Assembly (NCBI RefSeq): GCF_000316665.1
Contig: NC_019678.1
Location: forward strand, 6,667,001-6,731,000
Length of the DNA: 64,000 nucleotides
Source of the DNA: Rivularia sp. PCC 7116
Lineage (GTDB): Bacteria; Cyanobacteriota; Cyanobacteriia; Cyanobacteriales; Nostocaceae
Direction of reading: 5' to 3'
Under the pieces are notes generated by a model that saw nothing but the letters and a program-made list of their open reading frames with translations, searched no databases and had not been told where the DNA came from. Positions 9,183 through 17,982 of this stretch are shown here, piece by piece. Position numbers and translations under genes: made by a program. How positions within the stretch are numbered: the stretch's first letter is position 1; the number at the start of each line of letters is the position of its first letter.

Positions 9183-10053
9183 AAATATCTTTCCTACTTA
9201 TAGCTTCGGCAACGGCTACCAGTAAGACGATAGTTATCATCAGTAACAAACCACTAACAAACAGTGCCGAACGGTGATTTCCTGTGGCATAAGCCATCTC
9301 TAAAGCTATATTGGCAGTAAGAGTACGAACGGGATCGAATAAGCTGGTGGGTGTTTGCACGACATTGCCACAAACCATTAACACTGCCATAGTTTCTCCA
9401 ATGGCGCGTCCGGTTCCCAGAATCAATCCAGTAAATAAACCAGATTTAGCAGCAGGTAAAACAACGCTTCTGATAGTTGCCCAGTGAGAAATTCCCAAGG
9501 CAGCTGCACCTCGTAAATATTCAGTCGGGACTTCAGAAAAACTTGCTTGTGCACTCAAAGCGATCGTCGGTAATATCATTAATGTCAAAATAGCGATTCC
9601 TGCTAAAAGGCTGGTTCCTGGTGCTTGGAATTTGCCAATTAGTGGCACAAGGACGACTAAACCCCAGAAACCGTAAACTACAGAAGGAATACCTGCGAGT
9701 AACTCAATTAGCTGCCGATAAAATCCAGCGATCAAAGGAGGAGCATAATACTGACAAAATATTGCCGAGCCAATTCCCAACGGTGCTGCAAATATTACGG
9801 AACCGAGTGTTACCAAGAAACTTCCCCACAGCATCGGCATGAGGCTATAGAATCCTTGTATTGGATTCCAAGATGGATCGCTGACAAAAGGCAACCATCC
9901 TACCTGTTGCAGTATTGGCAATGCTTCAAGTAATAAAAATGCGGTAATTAAGACAACAATAATACCTGTAACTATAGCTAATACTCGTAATATCCACAGT
10001 AAAAATAAATCACTTTGAGATGGGGACAAAATCCTGGTTTTTAACAATGTCAT
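9175..10053 (-). CDS. pstC: Phosphate ABC transporter permease PstC
   Basis: PstC is the partner permease of PstA. It has six predicted membrane helices, and the coupling loop SEVPTEYLRGAAALGISHWATIRSVVLP is followed by GTGRAIGETMAVLMVCGNV, a PstC hallmark. Two ATGs are possible, at 10074 and 10053; I favour 10053 (MTLLKTRILS), which still overlaps the end of pstS by 44 bases. This overlap is larger than at the other junctions, so a still later start cannot be excluded. Confidence 0.93.
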   Translation of the reverse strand: MTLLKTRILSPSQSDLFLLWILRVLAIVTGIIVVLITAFLLLEALPILQQVGWLPFVSDPSWNPIQGFYSLMPMLWGSFLVTLGSVIFAAPLGIGSAIFCQYYAPPLIAGFYRQLIELLAGIPSVVYGFWGLVVLVPLIGKFQAPGTSLLAGIAILTLMILPTIALSAQASFSEVPTEYLRGAAALGISHWATIRSVVLPAAKSGLFTGLILGTGRAIGETMAVLMVCGNVVQTPTSLFDPVRTLTANIALEMAYATGNHRSALFVSGLLLMITIVLLVAVAEAISRKDIYG

Positions 10054-10861
10054 GAACTTGTGGCGACTGTGCAAACTCGATAAATTCTTTTTCTAATCCT
10101 TGCGGCTGGGTTTTAGTAACCAAATTCAAGGGACGGGAAAGAGGAAATGTCTCATTTTGGATATTCTCTGTAGTGGCTGAGACTTTATTCAAGGGCAATA
10201 ATTTGATAGAAACATCATTGTTGGCACTAAATTCAGCCGTGCCAATTGATACATATCCAATAGCATTAGGATTACCTGCTACTGTCTTAATCCCCTGCTG
10301 ATTGTCCCCAATCACAACCGATGATTTGATATCGCTATTTTCAAGTTTGAAGTAGTCAAGAAACAATTCTAGAGTAGAACGTCCCTCAGCTTTATTAACA
10401 ACTGTAATCGGTGTATTTGTACCATTAACCTGTTGCCAGTTGTTAATCTTACCAGTATAAATATCAATAACTTGTTGATTTGACAGGGATTTTACTGGAT
10501 TTTCTTTATGTAAAATAATGCCAATCCCATCACGGGCAACAGAAAAGGCTTGTAAATCTTTTTCTTCATCTTTGAGGCTACGAGATACCATACCAATATT
10601 GGCAACTCCTGTACGAGCATCGTTAATACCCCTAGATGAACCTCCTGTTTGTACATCTACTCGTACATCAGGATGCTTGGATTCAAATTTTTTCCCAATT
10701 TCTGCTGCCAACGGTGCTACTGTACTAGAGCCTGTTAAAACTAACTTTCCCTGTAATTCGTTTAGTTGACTGGTTGTTTTTGAAGGTTGCGTACAAGCTT
10801 GTAATCCCAAGCAAATTGTAGAACCGATAGCAATAAATGCTATGGATTTGAGTTGTGTCAT
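10010..10861 (-). CDS. pstS: Phosphate-binding lipoprotein PstS
   Basis: This is the periplasmic phosphate-binding component. The N-terminus is a lipoprotein signal: basic MTQLK, a hydrophobic core and the lipobox LQAC with the lipidated Cys at residue 23. The mature protein begins its fold at LVLTGSSTVAPLAAEIGKKF and carries GGSSRGINDARTG, a phosphate-binding loop of the PstS-like SBP family, and VVNKAEGRSTLELF. At 283 residues it belongs to the shorter PstS_2-like type. It is the first gene of the operon; the promoter must lie in 10862-10980. No convincing Pho box was seen there. Confidence 0.93.
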   Translation of the reverse strand: MTQLKSIAFIAIGSTICLGLQACTQPSKTTSQLNELQGKLVLTGSSTVAPLAAEIGKKFESKHPDVRVDVQTGGSSRGINDARTGVANIGMVSRSLKDEEKDLQAFSVARDGIGIILHKENPVKSLSNQQVIDIYTGKINNWQQVNGTNTPITVVNKAEGRSTLELFLDYFKLENSDIKSSVVIGDNQQGIKTVAGNPNAIGYVSIGTAEFSANNDVSIKLLPLNKVSATTENIQNETFPLSRPLNLVTKTQPQGLEKEFIEFAQSPQVHDIVKNQDFVPISK

Positions 10862-11411
10862 TGAGAAATGCCTTTAATAATATAGACTTCTCCAAAATTT
10901 ATATGGATTTAATTTTACACACATAAGTAGGTGAACAAAAATATTTACCGTCATTATTCGCTGCGCGTTCACCTTTATGTGTTCCCGAAGGGTAGTAATC
11001 CCAGCCCTTGCGGTTGCTATCTCCCTCCGGGAGACGCTTAGTCTAACGACTCACTTCGTGAACGCTAACGTTTCACTCGCTTCGGACAATGTGTAATTAA
11101 TTTTGTTTAATTACTTACTTAACCCCCTGCACCTTTTCTATAAGTGAAGGGGGATAAAAAAAACTCTCTTCGTCGAGTGGGAGAGAGGTTTATATACAGT
11201 TATTTTCATTTTGTGGAGATGTTTCTAATGTTCATTACTCACTATTACAATAGCTTGCATAGCTATTAATATAAAATTTTTTTCAAGTTTTTCAAAAAAT
11301 ATTAATACAGCGGATTTCATCTTAATGAGGTACAGGACATATCGTGATAAGAGAGCAGGGAGTAGTAGAAGAATAAAAATTTTGAAAAATTAACATATGT
11401 TGAAACTTCAA
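10862..11411. other. Intergenic region upstream of pstS
   Basis: This 550-base gap holds the pstS promoter (minus strand) and a block of short palindromic repeats at 10983-11085. The rest is AT-rich. CTTAACCC at about 11127 resembles half a Pho box, but it stands alone and far from pstS. No gene was recognised. Confidence 0.4.
10983..11085. repeat. Cluster of short palindromic repeats
   Basis: Several small palindromes are packed together: TTCCCGAAGGG, CTCCCTCCGGGAGA, TTCGTGAACGCTAACG and CACTCGCTTCGG. Similar words (GTTAGCGAAGCG, TCTCCGAAGGAGA) recur at 21543-21570 and 30442-30460. They are REP-like elements common in Nostocales. Confidence 0.6.
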
Positions 11412-11795
11412 TTATCGATTCAAATAATTTTCTATAGATTCACATACACCTTCAAAGTTTTTAAATACCTCTTCGTTCGTAAATCTAATAACTTGAAGAC
11501 CATAACCTTCTAATACCGATGTTCTTTGTTCATCATAATTTTTTGCTTCATCTGTAAAATGGCTTTCCCCATCAATTTCAATTACTATTTTTAAATTCGC
11601 GCAATAAAAGTCTACTATAAAATTATCAATAGGTCTTTGTCGTAAAAATCTAATTTTTAACATTTTTAAATAGTTATTCCACAGCTTTCTCTCTGCTGGA
11701 GTCATATTTTTTCGTAATTCTTTGGCTTTTTCTACAAGTTTTTGATTATAGGGTAGATGGTAAGCTGTTTTTATAAAGTTTTGCTCTCTCGTCAT
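11412..11795 (-). CDS. DUF559 domain protein (Vsr-like nuclease fold)
   Basis: The 127-residue product matches DUF559, a restriction-endonuclease-fold family related to Vsr. It shows LRKNMTPAERKLWNNYLK, FLRQRPIDNFIVDFYCANLK and VIEIDGESHF, then GLQVIRFTNEEVFKNFEGV. The VDFYC...IEIDG pair carries the acidic residues expected of a PD-(D/E)xK-like site. The substrate is unknown. It lies downstream of the cup gene, where other cyanobacteria often carry cupS; a 142-bp inverted-repeat element separates the two. Confidence 0.85.
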   Translation of the reverse strand: MTREQNFIKTAYHLPYNQKLVEKAKELRKNMTPAERKLWNNYLKMLKIRFLRQRPIDNFIVDFYCANLKIVIEIDGESHFTDEAKNYDEQRTSVLEGYGLQVIRFTNEEVFKNFEGVCESIENYLNR

Positions 11796-11812
11796 TGCTC
11801 AATTCTCGGTAA

Positions 11813-11954
11813 GATCCCCCCTAACCCCCCTTACTAAGGGGGGAATAGAGTGTTTTTTTATAAACACAATATAAAGAAGTGTTTTTTTGATGACCATAGT
11901 AAATTTACTATTAAGAAAAAAAGCCCCCCTTAAATAAGGGGGGTTGGGGGGATC
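11813..11954. mobile_element. 142-bp element with 20-bp terminal inverted repeats (MITE-like)
   Basis: The left end GATCCCCCCTAACCCCCCTT is matched by an inverted right end AAGGGGGGTTGGGGGGATC. The inner part has further short inversions (TTACTAAGGGGGGA and GCCCCCCTTAAA). It codes for nothing and sits between the DUF559 gene and the cup gene. A non-autonomous transposable element is the simplest reading. Confidence 0.7.
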
Positions 11955-11969
11955 TGAAATTGGGCGGTT

Positions 11970-13289
11970 CTAACGATAATCCTGCCTTTGAATATCTCTC
12001 AACCTCGCAGCATCTCTCATGCCATAATCAGAACGAGTAAACCTATTTAACTGCATTTCAAAAAAGTCCCGATTTGCTTGTAAATGTTCGGGGTTTTCAT
12101 CATCTAAAGGATACAAAAGAGCCGTGCGTAATGCTTGAATTACTGCGGATGTTACATTGTACATCGAACGTTGAAAAGTAATTCCTAACTGAATCAACAT
12201 ATCATCCTGATTCCGACAATATTTTTGATAATAATCAACTAAATATTGCGGTAAAAAGTGCAGCATATCCTGCATCAATAATGTTGGAGGAATTCCAGCA
12301 GTTCCTACAGGAAATACATCAGCGTAAAGAATTCCATAGTGAAAATCTTTTTGTTCTGAAGGTACTTGCTTTGCTTGAGCGTTATAAGATTTTGTCCCCC
12401 GGAAAGGAGCAGTACGATAAAAAATTGCTTCTACATAAGGTAGTGCTGCTTCATATAACCATGTAAAACCTTTTGATTTAGGAATTACTTCATAACATTC
12501 ATTACCAATATAAACATGATGATAAATTGGACGACCTGCTACTGCAAAAATACCGTTAACTAAAAAATCCATTGCTTCCGGTACGGTTGTCAGTTTTCCT
12601 TCGTCATACATATCTGACATTTCAAAGAAAACTGGTGCCATTACTTCCCAAAACAATCCTAAGTTAGAATAATAGGAAGCTTGACGACACTGCTCTAAAA
12701 ACATATCTGGAAACAGTTTATAGAGCAATTGCATCGGCGGATTACCTTTGAAGTAAGCTTTAATTGCTCTATCTGCATTTTGCTTATATTCTTCAGTATC
12801 TAGAAAATCATCAAACTTTCCTAAACCCATATCTTTACCGTGCCAAAGCATAGCTCGCATACAAGCTTCGGCAAATTCCATATTTATTCTGTCGTGAAAC
12901 AAATGATGCCATATTTTTGGCATTTTTTTAGTTTCACCTTTTTCGATAAATTCTAAAAGTTCGGGATGTGCTGTTGCTTCACCGCGCCAAACTCGTAAAT
13001 CTGCATCATCGCCAGCATAATGATTGTGTCTTTGTAAATACTCTTCAGGTAAGAAATATTTAAAAAACTGCAAAGGATTTAAAAATTCTCTTTCGGCTAT
13101 ATAAAGTAAATCGCGCCAATAAAAATCCATTGGTACGGCATATGCTTTATAAATACCGATAATTTGCATCAAGTTTTCTGGGTTATCCGGTAACATCGAA
13201 CCACCAGCTTCTAAGCGGTGAATTACTTCTGCAAATTCGTGAGTTGATGGCGGTAATTTTGCCGTCGCTTTTCGTGGTGTTTGTACCAT
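11970..13289 (-). CDS. cupA: CO2 hydration protein of NDH-1MS (CupA/ChpY type)
   Basis: This protein is the soluble carbonic-anhydrase-like subunit that turns CO2 to bicarbonate on the specialised NDH-1 complex. The 439-residue length and the gene order ndhF-ndhD-cup favour CupA (ChpY) over the shorter CupB (ChpX, about 380). The segment KIWHHLFHDRINMEF at residues 125-139 offers His129 and Arg134, a spacing that fits the His/Arg pair I recall as zinc ligands in CupA structures. The protein is rich in aromatic residues and has no long membrane helix. It is the last gene of the operon. CupB remains possible. Confidence 0.85.
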   Translation of the reverse strand: MVQTPRKATAKLPPSTHEFAEVIHRLEAGGSMLPDNPENLMQIIGIYKAYAVPMDFYWRDLLYIAEREFLNPLQFFKYFLPEEYLQRHNHYAGDDADLRVWRGEATAHPELLEFIEKGETKKMPKIWHHLFHDRINMEFAEACMRAMLWHGKDMGLGKFDDFLDTEEYKQNADRAIKAYFKGNPPMQLLYKLFPDMFLEQCRQASYYSNLGLFWEVMAPVFFEMSDMYDEGKLTTVPEAMDFLVNGIFAVAGRPIYHHVYIGNECYEVIPKSKGFTWLYEAALPYVEAIFYRTAPFRGTKSYNAQAKQVPSEQKDFHYGILYADVFPVGTAGIPPTLLMQDMLHFLPQYLVDYYQKYCRNQDDMLIQLGITFQRSMYNVTSAVIQALRTALLYPLDDENPEHLQANRDFFEMQLNRFTRSDYGMRDAARLRDIQRQDYR

Positions 13290-13320
13290 ATTAGTTGTTA
13301 GTTGATAGTTGTTAGCTGTG

Positions 13321-13375
13321 AAGCAGCGCGGTCTTGGGGGTCTCCCCCATGAGCGACTGCTGAACCCGAAGGGTT
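13321..13375. repeat. Intergenic inverted repeat between ndhD and cup genes
   Basis: GCAGCGCGGTC...GGGGGTCTCCCCC...GAGCGACTGCTG forms a long imperfect hairpin, followed by AACCCGAAGGGTT. It is flanked by TTAGTTG-type heptamers. This resembles dispersed Nostocales repeats; it may affect mRNA stability within the operon. Confidence 0.55.
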
Positions 13376-13527
13376 AGTTGTTTTTATTATTATTTTCGGG
13401 TTGAATATTGTTGATTAAAAACTGTAGGGGGAGAAGGCAGAGTGAGGAACTAGGGAGCAAGATGCTCCCACTACATATTTTTTTATAATTCCTAACTTCT
13501 AACTCCTCACTCCTAACTCATAACTGT

Positions 13528-15051
13528 TCATTGTTCGCTGTTGAATGTTGACTGATTCATCGCTATTCGTGGAATTACAGTCTTTTGAATTGCAGGAATA
13601 TTGGCAACCATTTGGGTAGTTGTGGGTTCGCTCCAACGCACTAAATAGGTTGGTTGTATTCCCAAAAATATAATTACACCTGCCAAAATAAATGCTGGCA
13701 TTTTCTCGTGCCAAAAAACTTTAGGATAGTAAGCTAAATCGTTGTCGAGTTTTCCAAAGCAGGTACGGTTGAGCAGAATTACAAAGTAAACCGCTGTTAA
13801 ACCTGTAGCGACAACACACAATATTGTTTGAATAGGAAAGACGGGAAAGCTACCTTGAAATGCAATAAATTCGGCTACAAAGCCTGTCATCCCTGGAATA
13901 CCAGCGCTAGCCATTCCACCTAATACCAGCAAAGCGCTAATAACTGGTAAACCTCTTACCGGACTCATTAAACCATTAAGCTTATCTAGTTCACGAGTTC
14001 CAACTTTAGCTTCTACGACTCCTACTAAATGGAACAAAATCCCCAAAATTATACCGTGGCTGAACATTTGAGCAACGGCACCCACTAAGGCTAATGGTGT
14101 ACTTGCAGCCGCTGCTAACAGTATGTAGCCCATGTGCCCAATGGAACTATATGCCACCATCCGCTTGATATCTTTTTGAGCGATCGCCGTTACCGCTCCG
14201 TACATCGCGCTGATTGCTCCCCAAATTGCTAAGGTTGGCGCCAAGGTACTCCAAGCTTCTGGAAATAAACCCAATCCAAACCTTAATAAACCATAGGTTC
14301 CCAGCTTTGCTAACACCCCACCAAGAAGAATAGCGATGGGTGTGTTTGCTTCTACATAAGCGTCGGGCAACCATGTATGTAAGGGTATTAGGGGTATTTT
14401 TATCCCAAAACCTAATACTATTCCCGCTAGTAAAATTAGTTGCAAAGTTGCGGATAAAGTTTGGGTAGAAATAGCATCGTAATCGAAACTAGAAGAACCA
14501 GAAAGCCAAACTAGACCTAAGAAACTTGCTAAAATTAAAGCCCCAGAAACGGCGGTATAGATAAGAAACTTGATACCTGCATAATTCCGTTTTTCTCCTC
14601 CCCAAATTGAAATTAATAGATAAAACGGAATTAATTCAAGTTCGTAAAATAAGAAAAATAGCAATAAATTCTGTGCCGCAAATGCACCGGCAACTCCACC
14701 GCTAACTAATAAAACTAGAGAATAAAAAAGTCGAGGACGTCGGGTTTCTTTGCTGCTACTGTAAATAGCAATCCAAGTGAGGAGACTGTTCAATAACAAC
14801 ATTAATATTGAAAGTCCATCAACACCTAATTTATAGCTTAAACCTAAGGTTTCATTCCAAGGAAGATATTCCTGTAATTGAATATTTGGATTATTGATAT
14901 CAAATTGAAATAGTATCAATATATTCCAAGCAAAAGTAATTCCTGCAACCAATGCAGCACCTAAACGAATTCGATTACTAGGAATTTTCGCGGGCAATAA
15001 AGCGATTATCGCAGCCCCCCAAATAGGTATCCAAATTAAAGCGCTGATCAT
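13528..15051 (-). CDS. ndhD3: NDH-1 subunit NdhD (NdhD3 type)
   Basis: NdhD is a Mrp-antiporter-like membrane subunit of NDH-1. The 507-residue protein has about 14 membrane segments. Conserved charged residues occur in LLFFLFYELELIPFYLLI (helix-5 Glu), in KIPLIPLHTWLPDAYVEANTPIAILLGGVLAKLGTYG and in QKDIKRMVAYSSIGHMGYI. Its place between ndhF and the cup gene assigns it to the CO2-uptake form rather than the respiratory form. The number (3 rather than 4) rests on gene order alone. It is separated from ndhF by 100 bases of heptamer repeats. Confidence 0.9.
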   Translation of the reverse strand: MISALIWIPIWGAAIIALLPAKIPSNRIRLGAALVAGITFAWNILILFQFDINNPNIQLQEYLPWNETLGLSYKLGVDGLSILMLLLNSLLTWIAIYSSSKETRRPRLFYSLVLLVSGGVAGAFAAQNLLLFFLFYELELIPFYLLISIWGGEKRNYAGIKFLIYTAVSGALILASFLGLVWLSGSSSFDYDAISTQTLSATLQLILLAGIVLGFGIKIPLIPLHTWLPDAYVEANTPIAILLGGVLAKLGTYGLLRFGLGLFPEAWSTLAPTLAIWGAISAMYGAVTAIAQKDIKRMVAYSSIGHMGYILLAAAASTPLALVGAVAQMFSHGIILGILFHLVGVVEAKVGTRELDKLNGLMSPVRGLPVISALLVLGGMASAGIPGMTGFVAEFIAFQGSFPVFPIQTILCVVATGLTAVYFVILLNRTCFGKLDNDLAYYPKVFWHEKMPAFILAGVIIFLGIQPTYLVRWSEPTTTQMVANIPAIQKTVIPRIAMNQSTFNSEQ

Positions 15052-15052
15052 A

Positions 15053-15151
15053 AGTAGTTATTAGTTGATAGTTGTTAGTTGGAATGGGGCATTGGGCATT
15101 GGGCATTGGTAATTGGTAGTTGGTATTTGGTAACTGCTCACTGTTCACTGT
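15053..15151. repeat. Heptamer tandem repeats between ndhF and ndhD
   Basis: The spacer is almost entirely 7-bp repeat units: TTAGTTG/ATAGTTG, then GGGCATT several times, then GGTAATT, then CTGTTCA. Four different heptamer types lie in tandem within one operon gap. This is a clear STRR tract. Confidence 0.8.
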
Positions 15152-17023
15152 TCACTGATTACCGATTGCTGTTAGCTGCAAAAATTCATTTCCCCAATAT
15201 TGCCAAGTAACAATCATCCCTAAAAGAGCAACTCCTAAAAGTACGGTGAACATATAAAATTGAGTTTGTCCGCTGTTGCTGTACTTTAAATTTTCACCAC
15301 CGCCAAGAGATATTAAGCCAACTAAATTAACGATGCCATCAACCACAAATCGGTCAACCATATCAGTTAATTTGGAAAGCAAATCAACACCTAATACAAT
15401 ACTTCCTCGGTATAGCTTTGGCGTATAAAAGTCATAGGCAAACAAATTTTGTAAACCCTTCCAGGGAAAACGTATTGGTTTGGAAATATTGCCTAAATAA
15501 ATCACTCCGCCGATGCTACAACCGAAAATACTAGACCAAATCAATAACAGCGCAACATCTTTATTTACAGTTGCCCAATTTGGTAGAAGAGATAAATTTT
15601 GTAATATTAAAGGTAGATGCAAAACTAAACCAAATAAAATCATCATCGGTAAAGTCATTTGCCAGCTAACTTCTGGGGAACGCGCGCTCATCGGTAATGG
15701 TTTACCACCCCAAACTAAACCAAATTCCCTAGTTAAACTAATTGCTGTTAAAGCGTTAACGGCTACAATTACCCCAATTAACCAAGGTTGTGTTTCCCAT
15801 AGCCCCGAAGCTAATTTCAATAAAGCCCAAAAGCTACCTAAAGGTGGAAACGCAATTAAACCTAAAACCCCTACTATATAAGCCATGCCTGATATCGGAC
15901 GACGCGACCACAATCCACCCAACTGAGTAATATCTTGTGTAATGCTGTTCCAAACAATTGTACCCGTACTCATGACTAACAAAGCCGCAGCACAAGCGTG
16001 GGTAAGCACCAATAGTAAAGCTGCTTCGTCTTGTTGAGTTCCTACAGCGATGAACACCAAACCCATATATGTACTGACTGAATAGGATAAACAGCGTTTA
16101 ATATCAATTTGCGCGATCGCAATCAGCGAACCACCAACCGCACTCACTACACCAACCCCTACCATTGCGCTAGAAACTAACGGTGATAAGCTAAAAACTG
16201 GTTGCAGTTTAATTAACACCCAAGCACCACTCGCGACAACTACCGAATTCCGCAAAATGGTACTAGGAACTGGTCCTTCCATTGCTTCATCCAACCATAA
16301 ATGCAGGGGAAACTGAGCGCATTTACCCATCGGACCTGCAATTAATGCCAAACAGACTAATGATATTAATGTCGGATTAACGTTTGCAGTAGCTGCCCAC
16401 TCTGCTAAATCGTTATAATTCCAGGTTCCTGTCAAAGGATATATTGCTAATACACCCATCAACAGAAACAAATCTCCTATCCTTTTGGTTAAAAAAGCAT
16501 CTCTTGCACCAGTCACCACCAAGGGCTGACTAAACCACAAACCTACTAATAAATAAGTTCCTAAAGTCAGAACTTCCAGAATTACATAACTGAAAAATAA
16601 GTTATTAGTTAAAGCTAGAGCGCATAAACCGGCTTCAAATAAACCAAGCAAGGAATAAAAGCGTCCCCAACCCCAATCCATTTCCATGTAACCAATAGCG
16701 TAAATCTGAGCTAACAAATTCAAGCCAGAAATTACAGTCATTGCGGCAATACTGATCGCAGAGATTTCTAAATCAATAGATAATCTTAAACCTGCAGTTT
16801 CTAACCAAGGTATAAAAACTTCATAAGCTGGTTGATTCCAACTAATTGACAAAGCTACTGTACTATGTATAAAAGCGATAAATGTCATTATTAAATTGAC
16901 ATAACCCGCAGGTCTTGGCCCAGTTTTGCTGATGATTCCCGGCGACCAAGGAATAGCTAAAAGCCCGCCAATTAAGGCATATATAGGCACTAGCCAAACA
17001 GATTCTAATACATATTGCCCCAT
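15152..17023 (-). CDS. ndhF3: NDH-1 subunit NdhF (NdhF3 type)
   Basis: NdhF is the distal proton-pumping subunit of NDH-1. The 623-residue product has about 15-16 membrane helices. EMDWGWGRFYSLLGLFEAGL, FFSYVILEVLTLGTYLLVGLWF, FLTKRIGDLFLLMGV and PLHLWLDEAMEGPVPSTILR are typical of the NdhF3/F4 clade, where the usual antiporter motifs are altered near the Cup-binding end. It is the first gene of the operon, so the low-CO2-responsive promoter should lie in 17024-17400. In other cyanobacteria this operon is repressed by the LysR-type regulator NdhR/CcmR; I could not identify its site here. Confidence 0.9.
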   Translation of the reverse strand: MGQYVLESVWLVPIYALIGGLLAIPWSPGIISKTGPRPAGYVNLIMTFIAFIHSTVALSISWNQPAYEVFIPWLETAGLRLSIDLEISAISIAAMTVISGLNLLAQIYAIGYMEMDWGWGRFYSLLGLFEAGLCALALTNNLFFSYVILEVLTLGTYLLVGLWFSQPLVVTGARDAFLTKRIGDLFLLMGVLAIYPLTGTWNYNDLAEWAATANVNPTLISLVCLALIAGPMGKCAQFPLHLWLDEAMEGPVPSTILRNSVVVASGAWVLIKLQPVFSLSPLVSSAMVGVGVVSAVGGSLIAIAQIDIKRCLSYSVSTYMGLVFIAVGTQQDEAALLLVLTHACAAALLVMSTGTIVWNSITQDITQLGGLWSRRPISGMAYIVGVLGLIAFPPLGSFWALLKLASGLWETQPWLIGVIVAVNALTAISLTREFGLVWGGKPLPMSARSPEVSWQMTLPMMILFGLVLHLPLILQNLSLLPNWATVNKDVALLLIWSSIFGCSIGGVIYLGNISKPIRFPWKGLQNLFAYDFYTPKLYRGSIVLGVDLLSKLTDMVDRFVVDGIVNLVGLISLGGGENLKYSNSGQTQFYMFTVLLGVALLGMIVTWQYWGNEFLQLTAIGNQ

Positions 17024-17408
17024 TTATTAACCTCTAATTAAATAATTATAAAAATTCAGCGGTTATAGATTAATAACTAATAACCGTATTGTGAAAGTAA
17101 TTTTTATAAAAATGATAAAGATTAATATTTCGTAATCTTATTAATATATAGATTAGCCTTATATGCAATAAAAAGGAATGACCTTATCAGATAATTAAGC
17201 GATATTAAGCCTAAGCAATTCTTATATTTTAAATTTTTATTTTTTGTATAGATTTATATTTATATGTAAAGTATTGTAAACAAAAATGAGCAGTGTAGTA
17301 TAGATTGGGTGAGAAAGAGTGTAACTCAACAGAATCGAGCTATATATATCGAGGGAGCGAGACGCTTCCACTGCGAGATGTTTTTCAAAATTTATCAATT
17401 ATCTCACT
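17024..17408. other. ndhF upstream region
   Basis: About 385 AT-rich bases hold the promoter of the ndhF-ndhD-cup operon. A small hairpin-like word GGGAGCGAGACGCTTCC lies at about 17353. No gene was recognised. Confidence 0.4.
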
Positions 17409-17888
17409 TTACGGTAGATAAGTGTTAACAGAAAGTACAACTGATGGTTGAGAATGCTCGCTACAATGATTGCGCTTTTTGTTTACACGATATTTATAGC
17501 AAGCATTATGCATTGCTTTTTTGAATGATTGTGAATTAAATAAATCTGACATTAAGGCACCTTCAGAAGCCGGGATGATTGATTTGTCTCTGGGTATTTT
17601 CATATCAGTTTTCTGCCAAACACAAAATTTCATAAATTTTATTGCTGACTTAAAGTTAACTCTACCCGTTCCTGGTTTACCAATAATTCTGCAATGTATT
17701 TCGAGAAAGATTAAATTCTCAATACCAGAAGGATGGAATATTAATAAAGAGTCTTCGACACATCTATAAGCCGGTTTGTTTTTGTATAAGGTTTCTTCAC
17801 AGATAAAGTCTATAAAGTATGTTAAAGCATCAGTCTTACTAACTGAATTTGCTGTACATAACTTATATTTTTGAATATCTACTAACAT
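17409..17888 (-). CDS. Hypothetical protein
   Basis: This 159-residue reading frame has no recognised domain. It is rich in Cys (about seven) and basic residues toward the C-terminus (YKYRVNKKRNHCSEH). The middle (ESIENL-like stretch SLLIFHPSGIENLIFLEIHC and GKPGTGRVNFKSAIKFMKFC) could be a small alpha/beta domain. There is no good Shine-Dalgarno sequence before the ATG at 17888. It is probably a real lineage-specific gene, but a chance frame cannot be ruled out. Confidence 0.45.
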   Translation of the reverse strand: MLVDIQKYKLCTANSVSKTDALTYFIDFICEETLYKNKPAYRCVEDSLLIFHPSGIENLIFLEIHCRIIGKPGTGRVNFKSAIKFMKFCVWQKTDMKIPRDKSIIPASEGALMSDLFNSQSFKKAMHNACYKYRVNKKRNHCSEHSQPSVVLSVNTYLP

Positions 17889-17982
17889 CGAATATTATTA
17901 TTAATTTTATAAACTATTATAACTACTTTAATTTATTAACATATCTAAATTTTCCAATCTCTTATACTTTCCTAATGTTTAT

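Noticed and set aside
13500-13530. ACTCCTCACTCC resembles the conserved ACTCCTCAC core of the cyanobacterial small RNA Yfr1.
   Set aside because: It is part of a heptamer-like tract (CTAACTC/CTCACTC) that recurs in other spacers, and no flanking hairpins or terminator of Yfr1 are present.
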